Origin: Nitrospira sp. UW-LDO-01
GTDB lineage: Bacteria > Nitrospirota > Nitrospiria > Nitrospirales > Nitrospiraceae
Length of the DNA: 34,723 nt
Direction of reading: 5' to 3'
Assembly: GCA_002254365.1 (NCBI GenBank)
Contig: NIUT01000186.1
Location: 1 to 34,723 of the forward strand
Shown: positions 33,746 to 34,723 of the stretch, in pieces
Layout: every line of letters begins with the position of its first letter
How positions within the stretch are numbered: position 1 is the stretch's first letter
Position numbers and translations under genes: made by a program
Notes under the pieces: generated by a model
Seen by the model: the letters and a program-made list of their open reading frames with translations, nothing else
Told to the model about the DNA's origin: nothing
The model's database searches: none

Positions 33746-34282
33746 TCATCACCCTTTTTATTGAGTGCACCACCAGAGACAAGTGGGAATTACGCAAGCC
33801 ATCATTCCCCCAGTCCTAACTTTACAGACTGAGCTGTAGCAATTTCTGCAAGCGAATGGTGGGACTCTACCAAATCAGCTCCCATTGAGCAAACAATCGA
33901 AAGACCTGCTCCCCATATTTCCGATGGACGTTCCTGATTTTTTCACTATTCACACAGTGATTACAAAACTCCGTGTGCCTTGATCAGTAACCGTTCAAAA
34001 TCATGTATTACCCAAACCGTGAGAATGAGGCGCTATCGCCATTAAGTGTCTCCACCTGTACTACAATGACTTGATCTCCTCACGCTGTGACAACTACTTC
34101 ACCACACCTGAGGAAGTATGATGATATAACTCGAAGCTTGAGAAGAAACTAGTCGACTCTCCAGTATCGTGAGAGACGGTCGAGCAAAAACAAGATTAAT
34201 CAGACCTGCCTTAGGATCGAGCCTCTGGAGCGGATGCCGCTATACCGGCTGAGATCTTCACGATGAGCACCGATACCGCTCA
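33746..34282. other. 537-bp non-coding region between cysC and the glycan run
   Basis: No open frame of any credible size was seen on either strand. It is visibly richer in A and T than the genes around it. It must contain the leader of the 14-gene run, whose first gene starts at 33745. An imperfect dyad TCACT...AGTGA (33943-33960) and a short AGCGG/CCGCT hairpin near 34226-34238 are the only structures I noticed. No -35/-10 pair was convincing on the minus strand. It could hold a promoter with a non-sigma-70 sigma factor or a small RNA, which cannot be decided by eye. Confidence 0.6.
33943..33960. repeat. Imperfect dyad in the leader region of the glycan run
   Basis: TCACT (33943-33947) and AGTGA (33956-33960) are inverted around 8 bp, forming an 18-bp dyad about 200 bp upstream of the first radical SAM gene. 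The size fits a dimeric regulator site, but no specific regulator can be named and chance occurrence is quite possible. Confidence 0.2.
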
Positions 34283-34723
34283 TCATTTATTCTCGCTGTC
34301 TTGTGCAACCTCCACGGGCCATACGAAACCACGACGCATCAATTCATCGATCACCTGTCTCGCACAGACCTCAAGAGATTCGGTTCCTGTCCTGACAGCC
34401 AGTTCAGGGGTTGCGGGCACTTCATAGGGAGAGGAGATCCCGGTGAATTGAGGAATTTGTCCAGCTCTCGCCTTCTTGTACATGCCTTTCACATCGCGCG
34501 ATTCGCAAATGGCCATGGATGCGTCGCAATAGATCTCAATAAAGTCTCCTTGCTCAACCATGCCACGCACCCGTGCGCGGTCGGCGCAATACGGCGAGAT
34601 AAATGCAGTGAGAACGATCACGCCCGCGTCCATAAACAGCTTCGCCACCTCGCCAATGCGTCGGATATTTTCATGGCGGTCGTGAGGTGAAAATCCCAAA
34701 TCACCACAAAGCCCATGGCGCAT
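34283..34723 (-). CDS. cysC: Adenylylsulfate kinase (CysC), 5' part cut off by the contig end
   Basis: Phosphorylates adenylylsulfate (APS) to PAPS, the sulfate donor for sulfotransferases. The visible 146 residues begin in the middle of the protein: RHGLCGDLGFSPHDRHENIRR follows the D-G-D-N motif in complete CysC proteins, so the first methionine here is internal. The Walker A loop lies beyond the window. VIVLTAFISPYCADRARVR, FIEIYCDASMAICESRDVKG, YKKARAGQIPQFTGISSPYE and the C-terminal helix are all typical. The reading frame is open to the last base. It is on the same strand as the sulfotransferase genes about 11 kb downstream and would supply their cofactor. Confidence 0.93.
   Translation of the reverse strand: MRHGLCGDLGFSPHDRHENIRRIGEVAKLFMDAGVIVLTAFISPYCADRARVRGMVEQGDFIEIYCDASMAICESRDVKGMYKKARAGQIPQFTGISSPYEVPATPELAVRTGTESLEVCARQVIDELMRRGFVWPVEVAQDSENK

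Overview
The window looks like one contig from a draft or metagenome-derived bacterial genome. The left edge (1-43) is Illumina Nextera adapter rather than genomic DNA, and the right edge cuts through an adenylylsulfate kinase gene. Gene content suggests a Gram-negative-type autotroph: an archaeal-type class I aldolase beside a class I fructose-1,6-bisphosphatase, non-mevalonate isoprenoid genes, DegP-type protease, and an ABC-exported surface glycan. My best guess from protein flavour is Nitrospirota (Nitrospira-like), but this is recognition from memory and no search was run. No tRNA, rRNA, CRISPR array, insertion sequence or phage gene was seen.

Layout. 207-3677 holds housekeeping genes: TatD-type hydrolase, a convergent NYN/YacP-type protein, an AMIN/amidase_3 cell-wall amidase and TruA. 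3744-6597 (minus) is a two-gene phosphonate module: phosphonopyruvate decarboxylase, preceded by a PEP mutase fused to a nucleotidyltransferase. A small secreted PsiF-repeat protein (6887-7207, plus) diverges from it behind a good sigma-70-like promoter. From 7282 to the right edge every gene is on the minus strand. Read in transcription order this stretch ends with class I FBPase, class I FBP aldolase, HtrA, IspD, IspF and CysE. Before those come a GT2 glycosyltransferase, an SDR, a KdsC-like HAD phosphatase, bifunctional ManC, ManB and a DUF3108 protein.

19408-33745 is a tightly packed 14-gene minus-strand run with overlaps of 4-8 bp and mostly short gaps. In transcription order it encodes a SPASM-type radical SAM protein, an NAD-dependent sugar epimerase, a GmhA-like SIS protein, an HldE-like protein with swapped domain order, a stand-alone TPP-dependent E1 alpha/beta pair, a 112-residue unknown protein, a second radical SAM protein lacking the C-terminal cysteines, a GT2 enzyme, a CgeB-like glycosyltransferase, two sulfotransferase-like proteins, and the Wzm/Wzt exporter. 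A 537-bp non-coding stretch separates it from the truncated cysC.

Working model (inference): fructose-1,6-bisphosphate is converted to GDP-mannose by FBPase, ManC and ManB. An unusual activated sugar or acyl unit is built by the SIS, HldE-like, E1 and epimerase enzymes, perhaps with the radical SAM proteins. Glycosyltransferases assemble a glycan, sulfotransferases (supplied with PAPS by CysC) sulfate it, and Wzm/Wzt exports it. A CMP-activated phosphonate from the PEP mutase fusion could decorate the same or another glycan. The SIS/HldE-like/E1/radical SAM block is the most likely undescribed system here.
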